NCBI GenBank assembly: GCA_015655315.1
Contig: JAATFH010000002.1
Coordinates: forward strand, 1-44,045
Reading direction: 5' to 3'
Length of the DNA stretch: 44,045 nt
Source of the DNA: Terriglobales bacterium
Lineage (GTDB): Bacteria; Acidobacteriota; Terriglobia; Terriglobales; Acidobacteriaceae
Below, one piece after another: positions 30,523 through 39,270 of this stretch (position 1 is its first letter; the number at the start of each line of letters is the position of its first letter). Position numbers and translations under genes: made by a program. The notes under the pieces were generated by a model that saw nothing but the letters and a program-made list of their open reading frames with translations, was not told where the DNA came from and searched no databases.

Positions 30523-31488
30523 CTATCTGGCATTTTCCTCTGAGTGGTTCAACGTGTGATGGTTGTTGCTCTGAAGCATCTGTTTCACTTCATCCATCGA
30601 CGACATGGAAGGTTGAGCTCCCGCGCGCGTCACGGATATGGCAGCGGCGGCGGCGGCGAAGCGCGCGCTTTCAATCGGTCCCATCTCCATCAATAGACCC
30701 GTTGCGAAGGCACCGTTAAAAGCATCTCCTGCCGCCGTCGTGTCGACAGCATCGACGGAGAACGATTGCAGCCGCTCAGCAAGTCCGTCGCTCGACGCGA
30801 GATAAACACCGCCAGCTCCCAGTTTGAGCACGACTCCTTTGACGCCCTTCGCCATCAACGTCTTCGCTATCGAAGATGGATCTTCTCCGTTCCTGTTATT
30901 GCCGATATAGAACTCGGCTTCTGTTTCATTTGGAGTGAACCATGCGATTCGTTGGAGGAGTTCCTTTGGCAAATCGGCATATGGGGCAGGATCAAGGATG
31001 AGAGGAATGCCCTCGCGAGAACAGATTATCGCCAGGTGTTGAACCGTTTCAATCGGGATCTCAAGCTGCGTCAGCACCACCCCGGCTGACCGGATGATGT
31101 CGAGATGGAGGTCCAGGTCTTCAGGTGTAACCAGATAATTTGCTCCCGGTGTGATGACAATAGAGTTCTCGCCAGTCGGGCTGACTATGATGACAGCTAC
31201 CCCCGAAGACCCCGACGTCGATTGAACCCCCGTGAGATCCACTCCCGCCTGCTCAAGATGGGCGCGAAGTTGAGGCGCAAAAGAATCGTTTCCGAGGCGT
31301 CCAATCATCCGTACCGGATACCCAAGCTTTGCCACGGCCACGGCCTGGTTCGCGCCTTTGCCCCCTGGATAGATCTGGAAATCCCTGCCGAACACAGTCT
31401 CGCCTTCTACCGGGATACGTTCCGCATTCGTAACCAGGTCGATGTTAATGCTGCCCACCACGACGACCGGCTTCTTCCCCGTCTCCAT
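30523..31488 (-). CDS. rbsK: Ribokinase (PfkB family)
   Basis: VVVGSINIDLVTNAERIPVEGETVFGRDFQIYPGGKGANQAVAVAKLG and DTTAAGDAFNGAFATGLL; ATG at 31488 preceded by GGAGGGG (track starts at a GTG, 31509). Confidence 0.9.
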   Translation of the reverse strand: METGKKPVVVVGSINIDLVTNAERIPVEGETVFGRDFQIYPGGKGANQAVAVAKLGYPVRMIGRLGNDSFAPQLRAHLEQAGVDLTGVQSTSGSSGVAVIIVSPTGENSIVITPGANYLVTPEDLDLHLDIIRSAGVVLTQLEIPIETVQHLAIICSREGIPLILDPAPYADLPKELLQRIAWFTPNETEAEFYIGNNRNGEDPSSIAKTLMAKGVKGVVLKLGAGGVYLASSDGLAERLQSFSVDAVDTTAAGDAFNGAFATGLLMEMGPIESARFAAAAAAISVTRAGAQPSMSSMDEVKQMLQSNNHHTLNHSEENAR

Positions 31489-31519
31489 CGCCCCTCCGGC
31501 TTCAGACACTATGGTTATC

Positions 31520-32515
31520 CTAATTCCATAAAATGGGAGCCAGAGCGATTGCGCTCAGCCCGCAAAGGAAGAAGACAAACATCCAGATCAAGAATTGTTT
31601 CGATCGCGTGGGTGCGCCGGCGAACTCTCGCCACACAAATACACCCCAGGCCGCGGATACCATCGTCGCACCCTGTCCAATGGAATACGACACTGCCGGA
31701 CCTACAATGTGGGTCCGGGATGCGACAAAGTTCAGCACCGCGCCAGTGCACCAGATTGCCCCGCCAGCGATGCCAAAGAGATGCCAGGCGCCATTGGCAT
31801 TCCAGTAGTCGCTCATCGATGTCGGCGCGGCTCCGTCCAGCGGACGGCGCATCAGAAGATAGTTGAAGGGTAGAGCGCACAACGTCACGCCCAGCACGAA
31901 AAACAGCGTGGTCGCATAGGGCCCAGGTGCTTCCGCACCGCTCATCGCTTGCGCTACGAGCGGATAGAAGCTTCCCATCAGCAGACCCGCAATCAGGCTG
32001 ATGATGATGCCGCGCGCACTCAGCGAGCGATGCCCGGTTTCGCGAATGCGATACGCGACCGCGTCAAAAATAATGGCTCCCACAACCAGCGCGATGCCAC
32101 TGAACAAGAGCACTGGGTTTCCAGTCGGTGAGAGGATGTAACTGCTGGTGGCGCCGATGACGAGTGCCAGTCCGATCCCAATCGGGAATGCCACGGCCAG
32201 TCCCGCGATTTCGATAGCGGCCACGAGCAACAGGTTCGCCACGTTGAATATCACCCCGCCGGCTACTGCGAAAAGGATATTCGAAGCACCTGCATGCCGT
32301 ATGTCTGCAATGAGAGATCGTCCTGTTGCGCCAAAGCTCCCGAGCGTGAGGCCGAAAAGAAGCGCGCCGGCAATTAGGCCCAGCACATAATCCCAGTAAA
32401 AGAGCTGAAATCTATATCCGGGACAGAGCTTGATCGTGTTGGCCCAGGATCCCCAACAAAGCATCGTTATTACCATAAAGGAGAGAGCTACCGCGTAAGT
32501 TTCAGGTTGGAACAC
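31520..32515 (-). CDS. DMT-superfamily/GRP-type sugar permease
   Basis: About 10 hydrophobic segments; MLCWGSWANTIKLCPGYRFQLFYWDYVLGLIAG. GTG at 32515 has an AGGAG RBS; the track's upstream extension is unlikely. Confidence 0.8.
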   Translation of the reverse strand: MFQPETYAVALSFMVITMLCWGSWANTIKLCPGYRFQLFYWDYVLGLIAGALLFGLTLGSFGATGRSLIADIRHAGASNILFAVAGGVIFNVANLLLVAAIEIAGLAVAFPIGIGLALVIGATSSYILSPTGNPVLLFSGIALVVGAIIFDAVAYRIRETGHRSLSARGIIISLIAGLLMGSFYPLVAQAMSGAEAPGPYATTLFFVLGVTLCALPFNYLLMRRPLDGAAPTSMSDYWNANGAWHLFGIAGGAIWCTGAVLNFVASRTHIVGPAVSYSIGQGATMVSAAWGVFVWREFAGAPTRSKQFLIWMFVFFLCGLSAIALAPILWN

Positions 32516-32594
32516 GAGGTCGCTCCTATATATCTTTATGTGGCATAACTCAGCACTATTCAAAGGCGACATTTCGCCCCATTGTTGCATTCGA

Positions 32595-32654
32595 AATGAA
32601 AGCTTTCAATACTCGAGTTTTTGCAGAATAGAGTTTTCGAAGGAAGCTTGTCAA
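32595..32654 (-). promoter_or_regulatory. Candidate promoter TTGACA-N18-TATTCT with downstream palindromic operator TTGAAAGCTTTCATT
   Basis: Minus strand: -35 32654-32649, -10 32630-32625, palindrome TGAAAGCTTTCA 32608-32597; matches the plus-strand promoter at 12386. Confidence 0.65.
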
Positions 32655-32849
32655 GCTCAGAATGATCCCAGATTGGAAGGGCAGAAGAGCCAGTGCAGGC
32701 TCCATTCGCCAAGGCTTATTGGGATGCGATCAAGATCACTCGCGGGATTGTGGCGGCCCGCTGGTGATCAGGCTCGCCTTGAGTTCCCAGCAACGCTTCA
32801 GGGAAAAACCTTTGGTCAGCAGGGAAGAAGGATGCTTAAATACCAGGCA

Positions 32850-33725
32850 CTAACTATGCCGGCGATAGAATGAAGGTGTCGCACCGACAATACGCCGAAA
32901 CACGGTCGCAAAATGCTTCTGATTATCAAATCCAACCGTAAAGCCAACATCTAAAATCGATAACTTAGGATCGCGCAGTAATTGCTTGGCGCGGGCAATG
33001 CGCAAGCGAAGAAGATATTGATAGGGAGCATACCCGGTGCTCGCCTTGAACTGAGCCGATAATTGACTTGTATTTAATCCTGCATGTTGCGACAGTTCTT
33101 TCAGACTTAATCTATTGTCTAGTCTCGCGTGCATGAACTCTAACACCCGTCGTAGACGAGCAGCACTCAGCGGACCTATCGCGTTTCGGGCTGGAACAGA
33201 AAACGTTCCATATTGGCGCACAAGTAATATCGAAATCGCCGATTCTATGGTGTCAACAAACAACCGGCCGCATGGGTACCCGGCAGCGCGCTCGTTCTCC
33301 AAAGAACGTAACAGGCTGGTAAGTCTTTGATCTGCTATGGTAAGGGGCATTGCAAGCTCAAGTTGTCCGTTACGGCAACATTCTTGCGCAGCTTCATTGA
33401 GCGCATGATCCGACAGACGCACTGCCAATATACTTATCGGGCTATTCCAGCGCACTCTGACCGAGTCGTTTCGAACAGGCACCCCCACCGTCTCCCCAGT
33501 CATGGAAAGGGGAACGGAATCTTCTTCCCGAATAGAACAATCCACCGTCGATGGCCGGAAGAAAAAAGTGAGCATTTGATCGAAAAACCAATGCGTCCAC
33601 CAATCGAGTTTGTCTACTTCAAGCCGCTCCACCAGGAATGTTAGCGAGGGCGACGGTGGTCCGAGTGGGGTTGCGTTAAAAACAGGGCCTATGCCATCGG
33701 TCTGCCTTGAAAGAATACGAGGCAT
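32850..33725 (-). CDS. AraC family transcriptional regulator
   Basis: C-terminal HTH LSLKELSQHAGLNTSQLSAQFKASTGYAPYQYLLRLRIARAKQLLRDPKLSILDVGFTVGFDNQKHFATVFRRIVGATPSFYR. Confidence 0.95.
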   Translation of the reverse strand: MPRILSRQTDGIGPVFNATPLGPPSPSLTFLVERLEVDKLDWWTHWFFDQMLTFFFRPSTVDCSIREEDSVPLSMTGETVGVPVRNDSVRVRWNSPISILAVRLSDHALNEAAQECCRNGQLELAMPLTIADQRLTSLLRSLENERAAGYPCGRLFVDTIESAISILLVRQYGTFSVPARNAIGPLSAARLRRVLEFMHARLDNRLSLKELSQHAGLNTSQLSAQFKASTGYAPYQYLLRLRIARAKQLLRDPKLSILDVGFTVGFDNQKHFATVFRRIVGATPSFYRRHS

Positions 33726-34340
33726 CGGTTGTTGTCCGGCGGGTTAGTCGCAATGTTCTGCGCGCGATCCGTACTAAACATCCTTCCTCACATAGATGTA
33801 TATTGCGAAAGCACCAGCTGTGTGGCCAGTTAGCTATTTGGATTTTATGAACTGGTGTCGTCGCGTATGGTGTCCCCCGTCAACTGCCTCCCGAGGAGCG
33901 GTCATTGTATGAGGGGCATGGGAGGCGTCGTATTGCGGGCGTTTCCGACCGGGCCTGCACATCATTATACAGCGCGCCAGAAATGCCTCTGGAAATACAA
34001 ACGCTTCCCTAACTAAGCGTTCTGAGTTCCCGATGAAGGGCAGCGAAGACGCTCGAGATGTAAATCGCAATTATTCACAGGAATAAAGACAAAATCACAG
34101 AATCAAAAACACGCGCCGAACCTAAGTGGTTTGTGATGGTCTTAGTGTAACCCTGGTCGATTTTTACTCAGGACGGAACGTGGATGTCTAGCAAGCTAAC
34201 CATGCATGTTCAGAAAGCGCTTCCTACATTGATCTCGAAGTTACTCCGGAGATCAATCTGTCAGCCGAACAGGTAGATGGCGAATTGTCATTGATTGAAG
34301 CTTTTGCGCCGCCACTGGGCGACGAGTCCGCCGGCAACGC

Positions 34341-34357
34341 CAGTACTCCGAGTACTG
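34341..34357. repeat. Inverted repeat CAGTACTC-C-GAGTACTG
   Basis: 8-bp perfect arms with a 1-nt centre. Confidence 0.7.
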
Positions 34358-34401
34358 ACCAGGTTTAGAAGCTGTGGGCGCTTGGAATTCGGGATCAGGA
34401 T

Positions 34402-34566
34402 ATGACTTCCCAAAGATCCGCTAGCGGATCTACTCAGCCCGTCCTTGACTTTCAAGAGTGTCGGGTCCGAAAGAGGGGATATCAGCCTCTTCCGTTTACC
34501 TGCCACCATGAACTTTCGGCCTGCACTGCCACCGCAGAAGACGTATACAAGTCGGAGAGTCAATAG
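34402..34566 (+). CDS. Candidate 54-aa Cys/His-containing small protein directly upstream of the ECF sigma gene
   Basis: ATG ACT TCC CAA ... AGT CAA TAG encodes MTSQRSASGSTQPVLDFQECRVRKRGYQPLPFTCHHELSACTATAEDVYKSESQ; stop is 2 nt before the ATG at 34569. Not in the ORF track. Confidence 0.4.
   Translation: MTSQRSASGSTQPVLDFQECRVRKRGYQPLPFTCHHELSACTATAEDVYKSESQ
34414..34431. repeat. 18-bp perfect palindrome AGATCCGCTAGCGGATCT
   Basis: Direct reading; perfect dyad. Confidence 0.8.
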
Positions 34567-34568
34567 TT

Positions 34569-35117
34569 ATGTTTTTCAAATCAAATGGATCAGGTTCGGA
34601 AAGCGATTTGCTGCTCGAGCATATCGATGGGCTGTATAGCTATGCCATGGTGCTTTCGCGCAATCGCAGCGATGCGGAGGATTTGGTACAGGAGACCTAT
34701 GTTCGCGCCATCCCGGCCGCGAAGCGGCTGCGAAAAGAAAGCAATATCAAGGGTTGGCTGTTCACGATTCTGAAAAATATCTGGCTCAACCAATTGCGCA
34801 ACTCCAGAGTCGCCGTTCCGATGTCCGGAGTGGACATCGATCAGTTCCTTCCAGGACCCGGCGCTGCGACTGCACGAGACGCGCACGAACAGCTCATAAC
34901 CGCCTTAGAACAGGAGCAGGTTAGTCAGGCGATCCTTCAACTCTCTGATGAGTTTCGCGAAGTGATTTTGTTGCGCGAATATGAGGATCTGTCCTATCAG
35001 GAGATAGCGGGGCTGCTGAGCTGTCCGGTCGGAACGGTGATGTCGCGTCTGGGAAGGGCGCGTTCCAAGCTTGGAGTGCTACTCTCGCCGGCCCAGACAT
35101 GCTGCCGGTCCCGATAA
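34569..35117 (+). CDS. RNA polymerase ECF-type sigma factor
   Basis: Region 2 RNRSDAEDLVQETYVRAI...KGWLFTILKNIWLNQLRN; region 4 LSDEFREVILLREYEDLSYQEIAGLLSCPVGTVMSRLGRARSKL. Confidence 0.94.
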   Translation: MFFKSNGSGSESDLLLEHIDGLYSYAMVLSRNRSDAEDLVQETYVRAIPAAKRLRKESNIKGWLFTILKNIWLNQLRNSRVAVPMSGVDIDQFLPGPGAATARDAHEQLITALEQEQVSQAILQLSDEFREVILLREYEDLSYQEIAGLLSCPVGTVMSRLGRARSKLGVLLSPAQTCCRSR

Positions 35118-35220
35118 CGTTCATGACCGGATAGGCTGAAGCGAACCGCTTCCTCTGCTGAACAGTTCATTCCTCAGTCACGCACTGCAGTCTGCATTTT
35201 CGCTAACCGAAAAGAAAACA

Positions 35221-35247
35221 GATCCTTCGCATCGCTCAGGATGAACA
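35221..35247. repeat. Short imperfect hairpin GATCCTTCGCATCGCTCAGGATGAACA
   Basis: ATCCT...AGGAT stem; resembles intergenic repeats of the TTCGCTNCGCTCAGNATGA type. Only one copy noticed here. Confidence 0.35.
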
Positions 35248-35297
35248 ATTCTTTGCTGAAATAAATACTTTCGCTTGCGCTTCTATGTTGATACTGC

Positions 35298-36026
35298 CTA
35301 AGCGCCTAGAGCGCGCAGAAGCAATCCGGCGAGAAGGGCTCCGGCGAATGGACCAAATACCGGGATATAGGCGTAGCCCCAGTCGCTGTATCCTTTGCCG
35401 GCAATAGGCAACGTGGCGTGCGCGATACGCGGGCCCAGGTCGCGAGCAGGATTGATGGCATAGCCTGTCGTTCCGCCTAGGGAAAGGCCGATGGCCCAGA
35501 CAAGACAGCCGACGAGGTAAGGCGAGAATCCAGCTGCCGGTCCGGTGGAGAGAACGAGCTTCGATGTCATCGCTCCTACAACGAAAACAAGGACCGCTGT
35601 GCCGAGGACTTCGGAGAAGAAATTGGCCAGCGGATTTCGAATCGCCGGGGCTGTACAAAAGATGGCGCGCTTCGCTTCTGTATCTTCCGTTTCTTTCCAA
35701 TGTGGGAAATAGTGCAGCCACACGAGAGCTGCGCCTGCGAAGGCGCCCAGCATCTGTGCGGTGATATACAGAGCGAGCTTGCTGAAGTTCCCGGATTGCA
35801 CGGCCATGGCAAGCGTAATGGCCGGATTGAGATGCGCATCCGTGCTGCCGCACAGGACTGCTGTGAAAATTCCGCAGAGCACGGCGAAGGCCCAGCCTGT
35901 GGCGATGACCATCCATCCGCTGTTTTCCGCCTTCGAGCGTTTTAAAAGCACTCCGGCGACCACGCCGTTGCCCAGCAGAATGAGCACCAGCGTGCCCATA
36001 AATTCACCGAAGAATGGCGACCTCAT
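35298..36026 (-). CDS. glpF: MIP-family glycerol uptake facilitator/aquaglyceroporin
   Basis: Two NPA motifs (HLNPAITLAMAV, AINPARDLGPR); downstream of glpD and glpK. Confidence 0.93.
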   Translation of the reverse strand: MRSPFFGEFMGTLVLILLGNGVVAGVLLKRSKAENSGWMVIATGWAFAVLCGIFTAVLCGSTDAHLNPAITLAMAVQSGNFSKLALYITAQMLGAFAGAALVWLHYFPHWKETEDTEAKRAIFCTAPAIRNPLANFFSEVLGTAVLVFVVGAMTSKLVLSTGPAAGFSPYLVGCLVWAIGLSLGGTTGYAINPARDLGPRIAHATLPIAGKGYSDWGYAYIPVFGPFAGALLAGLLLRALGA

Positions 36027-36095
36027 CCGTTTCTATTCACCCTGTTCCCTGTGTGTTTCAGGTGCAAGCAATGTAGCATGCGCTGAGAATGCAAG

Positions 36096-37661
36096 TCATT
36101 GCAGGCTGTATTGTTTTGCGAGTACCTGGAATTCGGCCACTTGCTGGTTGATCCAATCTTCGCCACGATGCAACTCCTCGGCCATAATGCGTGCTGTCTG
36201 CAAGGCCATTTCGCTTGCGGCTTGGGCGTTGAGAAACAGAGCACGTGTCCGGCGTGCGAGCACGTCTTCTACGCTACGCGCCATTTCCTGACGAGCGGCC
36301 CAGACGACCTCGGCTCCGATGTACGGAAGAGCCGGATGCAATGGCGTACTCAATCTGGGATCACGGGCTGCGATATCGCGTATGGCATCCGCGTCGGAAC
36401 CGTACACCCATAAATTGCCCAAATCTTCTATGTGATTGCGGTAGCCATGTATCTTGAGCGTCTTTGTTACGCACGTTTCTTCGCGCAGCCTGCCCAGGGT
36501 GATGGCGTGATCGACGCAGTCTTCGGCCATGTGGCGATAGGTTGTCCATTTGCCGCCGGTGATGGTGAGCAGACCTGACGGATCGACATGGATGGTATGG
36601 TCGCGGGAAAGCGATGACGTCTTGGCTGCCGGGCCACCCGATTTTACAAGAGGGCGGATACCTACGTAGACGCTCAGTACGTCGCTGCGCTTCGGCGGAC
36701 GGCTCAGATAGAGTGCTGCGGTTTCCAGAATGAATTGAATCTCCTGCTCGAACGGCAACGGTTCATAGGAGGGCTCTTCGATGGGAGTGTCGGTTGTGCC
36801 GACGAGTGTGTGGCCATGCCAGGGAATGGCAAACATGACGCGGCCATCGCTGGTGTGCGGCACCATGATGGCCGCGTCTCCTGCTAAAAACGATCGCTCA
36901 AAGACAAGATGAATGCCCTGGCTTGGCTCAACCATATCGGACGACTCGGGATCGGCCATCTTCCGTATGCGGTCCGTAAACATGCCTGTTGCATTGATGA
37001 CAACGCGTGCCTGAATCCTGTATTCGTTGCCACTTTCTTCATCGTGGGCGACGACGCCGTTCATATAGCCTTCTTCATCTTTCAGAAGGCCGACTACCGG
37101 CATGTAGTTCACGAGCGCCGCTCCGTGATCGACAGCCGTTGCGGCGAGATGGATGAGTAGGCGCGAGTCGTCGAATTGGCCGTCGTAATAGACAACTCCT
37201 CCGCGCAGTCCCTCGGTTTGCAATGTGGGCAGTCGCTGAAGAGTCTCTTCAGAGGTAAGAACGCGAGATTTGCCGAAGCCGTACTTGCCTGCAAGCATGT
37301 CGTACAACTTGAGGCCGATGCCGTAAAAAGGCGCTTCCCACCAGGAATAGTTGGGAACAATGAAAGCCAGATCGCTCACCAGATGCGGTGCATTCTGGCG
37401 AAGAAGACCGCGCTCCTTGAGTGCTTCCATCACCAGCGAAACATTGCCTTGCTCCAGATAGCGCACGCCGCCGTGAACTAATTTTGTGCTGCGGCTGGAT
37501 GTGCCCTTGCCGAAGTCTTTCGCTTCAAGCAGTAGAACGTCGAAGCCGCGCGACGCCGCATCCACCGCCACGCCCATGCCAGTGGCACCGCCGCCGATGA
37601 CGACCATATCCCAGGGCGCATTGCGATGACCGATGTGCGCTATCATCTGTTCACGATTCAT
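36096..37661 (-). CDS. glpD: Glycerol-3-phosphate dehydrogenase (FAD-dependent)
   Basis: [59 protein letters not shown] at 37661 overlaps the glpK stop (ATGA). Confidence 0.96.
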   Translation of the reverse strand: MNREQMIAHIGHRNAPWDMVVIGGGATGMGVAVDAASRGFDVLLLEAKDFGKGTSSRSTKLVHGGVRYLEQGNVSLVMEALKERGLLRQNAPHLVSDLAFIVPNYSWWEAPFYGIGLKLYDMLAGKYGFGKSRVLTSEETLQRLPTLQTEGLRGGVVYYDGQFDDSRLLIHLAATAVDHGAALVNYMPVVGLLKDEEGYMNGVVAHDEESGNEYRIQARVVINATGMFTDRIRKMADPESSDMVEPSQGIHLVFERSFLAGDAAIMVPHTSDGRVMFAIPWHGHTLVGTTDTPIEEPSYEPLPFEQEIQFILETAALYLSRPPKRSDVLSVYVGIRPLVKSGGPAAKTSSLSRDHTIHVDPSGLLTITGGKWTTYRHMAEDCVDHAITLGRLREETCVTKTLKIHGYRNHIEDLGNLWVYGSDADAIRDIAARDPRLSTPLHPALPYIGAEVVWAARQEMARSVEDVLARRTRALFLNAQAASEMALQTARIMAEELHRGEDWINQQVAEFQVLAKQYSLQ

Positions 37662-39157
37662 GCTTCTTCGTCCTTTGTCCAATGCTTGGAGCGCTCAACT
37701 GCATTCTGCCAGCGTTCGCGCAGCTTCATCATCTCTTTACGGTCGGCCTTCGGTTCAAATCGAGTGTCATTTCTGCGCTGCGACCAGATCTGCCCAGGGC
37801 TTTCCCAGAAACCAACAGCCAGTCCTGCGAGATAGGCAGCGCCCAGAGCGGTGGTTTCTGTCACAGCCGGGCGCAGGACAGGAATCCCTAGGAGGTCGGC
37901 TTGAAACTGCATGAGTATATCGTTGACCGCCGCTCCTCCATCCACACGCAGTTCAGTGAATTTATTGTCCGACTCTGAATTCATGGCGTCGATGACGTCG
38001 GCATCCTGAAAGGCGATGCTTTCAAGCGCCGCGCGCGCAATGTGTCCCGGCTGCGTGCTGCGGCGCAATCCGATGAGCAGTCCGCTGGCATGCGCGTCCC
38101 AGTGAGGAGCACCCAGGCCAACGAATGCTGGTACCAGAACAACACCGTCTGACCCTGCCACCGATTGGGCTAGCGCTTCTACTTCAGAAGATGCGCGAAT
38201 CAGCTTCAGATTGTCGCGCAGCCATTGCACCACAGCACCACCGATGAAGATGCTGCCTTCAAACGCATATTCAAGCTGCCGATCAAGGCTGCATATCAAT
38301 GTCGTAATAAGACGGTGCTTGGAGGACACAAAGGTATTGCCAATGTTCTGCAACAGGAAGCACCCGGTGCCGTAGGTGTTTTTCGCGTCGCCGGGATTGA
38401 GGCACAGCTGACCAAAAAGCGCAGCTTGCTGATCGCCAGCGATGCCGGCAATCGGTATAGAGCCGAGACCGAGCGTCGTCGTTACTTCGCCAATTTCGCC
38501 GCTCGACCAGACCACCTCGGGCATCATTTGTGGCGGAATTTTGAAGAGCCGCAGCAGTTCTTCATCCCACGCGCCAGCCGCGATGTTGAAGAGCATGGTC
38601 CTTGAGGCGTTGGTGTAGTCGGTGACATGCTTCTTGCCGCTGGTCAGGTTCCAGATGAGCCAGCTGTCAACGGTGCCGAAGGCGAGCTTGCCTGCGTCGG
38701 CTTTCTCTCGCGCTCCGGCAACGTTGTCCAGTATCCATGCGATTTTGCTGGCGGAAAAATACGGATCAATCAGCAGGCCCGTTTTGCTGCGCACCGTTTC
38801 TTCCATTTGTTCCTGAACCAGTTGATGACAGATGCTGGCCGTTCGCCGGTCCTGCCAGACGATGGCGTTATAAACCGGTTTATTCGTTTCCCGGTCCCAC
38901 ACGATTACAGTTTCGCGTTGATTTGTGATCCCGAGCGCGGAGATGTCCCGAGGCCGTGCGCCTGCACGGGTGAGGGCATCAATGGCAGAACCGAGTTGTG
39001 AAGTGAGGATGTCGTATGGGTCATGCTCGACCCATCCTGAGCTGGGATAAATCTGCTGGAATTCCTTTTGCGAGGATGCGACGATCTCACCATTCTGGCC
39101 AAAGAGTATCGCGCGCGAACTGGTCGTTCCCTGGTCGAGAGAAAGGATATAGGGCAT
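37658..39157 (-). CDS. glpK: Glycerol kinase
   Basis: [24 protein letters not shown]...GWVEHDP...[29 protein letters not shown]. Confidence 0.97.
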   Translation of the reverse strand: MPYILSLDQGTTSSRAILFGQNGEIVASSQKEFQQIYPSSGWVEHDPYDILTSQLGSAIDALTRAGARPRDISALGITNQRETVIVWDRETNKPVYNAIVWQDRRTASICHQLVQEQMEETVRSKTGLLIDPYFSASKIAWILDNVAGAREKADAGKLAFGTVDSWLIWNLTSGKKHVTDYTNASRTMLFNIAAGAWDEELLRLFKIPPQMMPEVVWSSGEIGEVTTTLGLGSIPIAGIAGDQQAALFGQLCLNPGDAKNTYGTGCFLLQNIGNTFVSSKHRLITTLICSLDRQLEYAFEGSIFIGGAVVQWLRDNLKLIRASSEVEALAQSVAGSDGVVLVPAFVGLGAPHWDAHASGLLIGLRRSTQPGHIARAALESIAFQDADVIDAMNSESDNKFTELRVDGGAAVNDILMQFQADLLGIPVLRPAVTETTALGAAYLAGLAVGFWESPGQIWSQRRNDTRFEPKADRKEMMKLRERWQNAVERSKHWTKDEEA

Positions 39158-39270
39158 TGTTTTCTCTAAAAGTGACAGCCAGATGAGTAGACAATGGTGA
39201 GGTGCTGCGTGGCAAGCTGGCAGCCTTCAGCGCAAAGCGGGAATCTATTCTGCAGGGCAGGTTATGAATC

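Noticed and set aside
31105-31866. 253-aa plus-strand ORF
   Set aside because: Antisense across ribokinase and permease genes, both well supported; no domain.
35236-35916. 226-aa minus-strand ORF
   Set aside because: Out-of-frame overlap with glpF, which has both NPA motifs.
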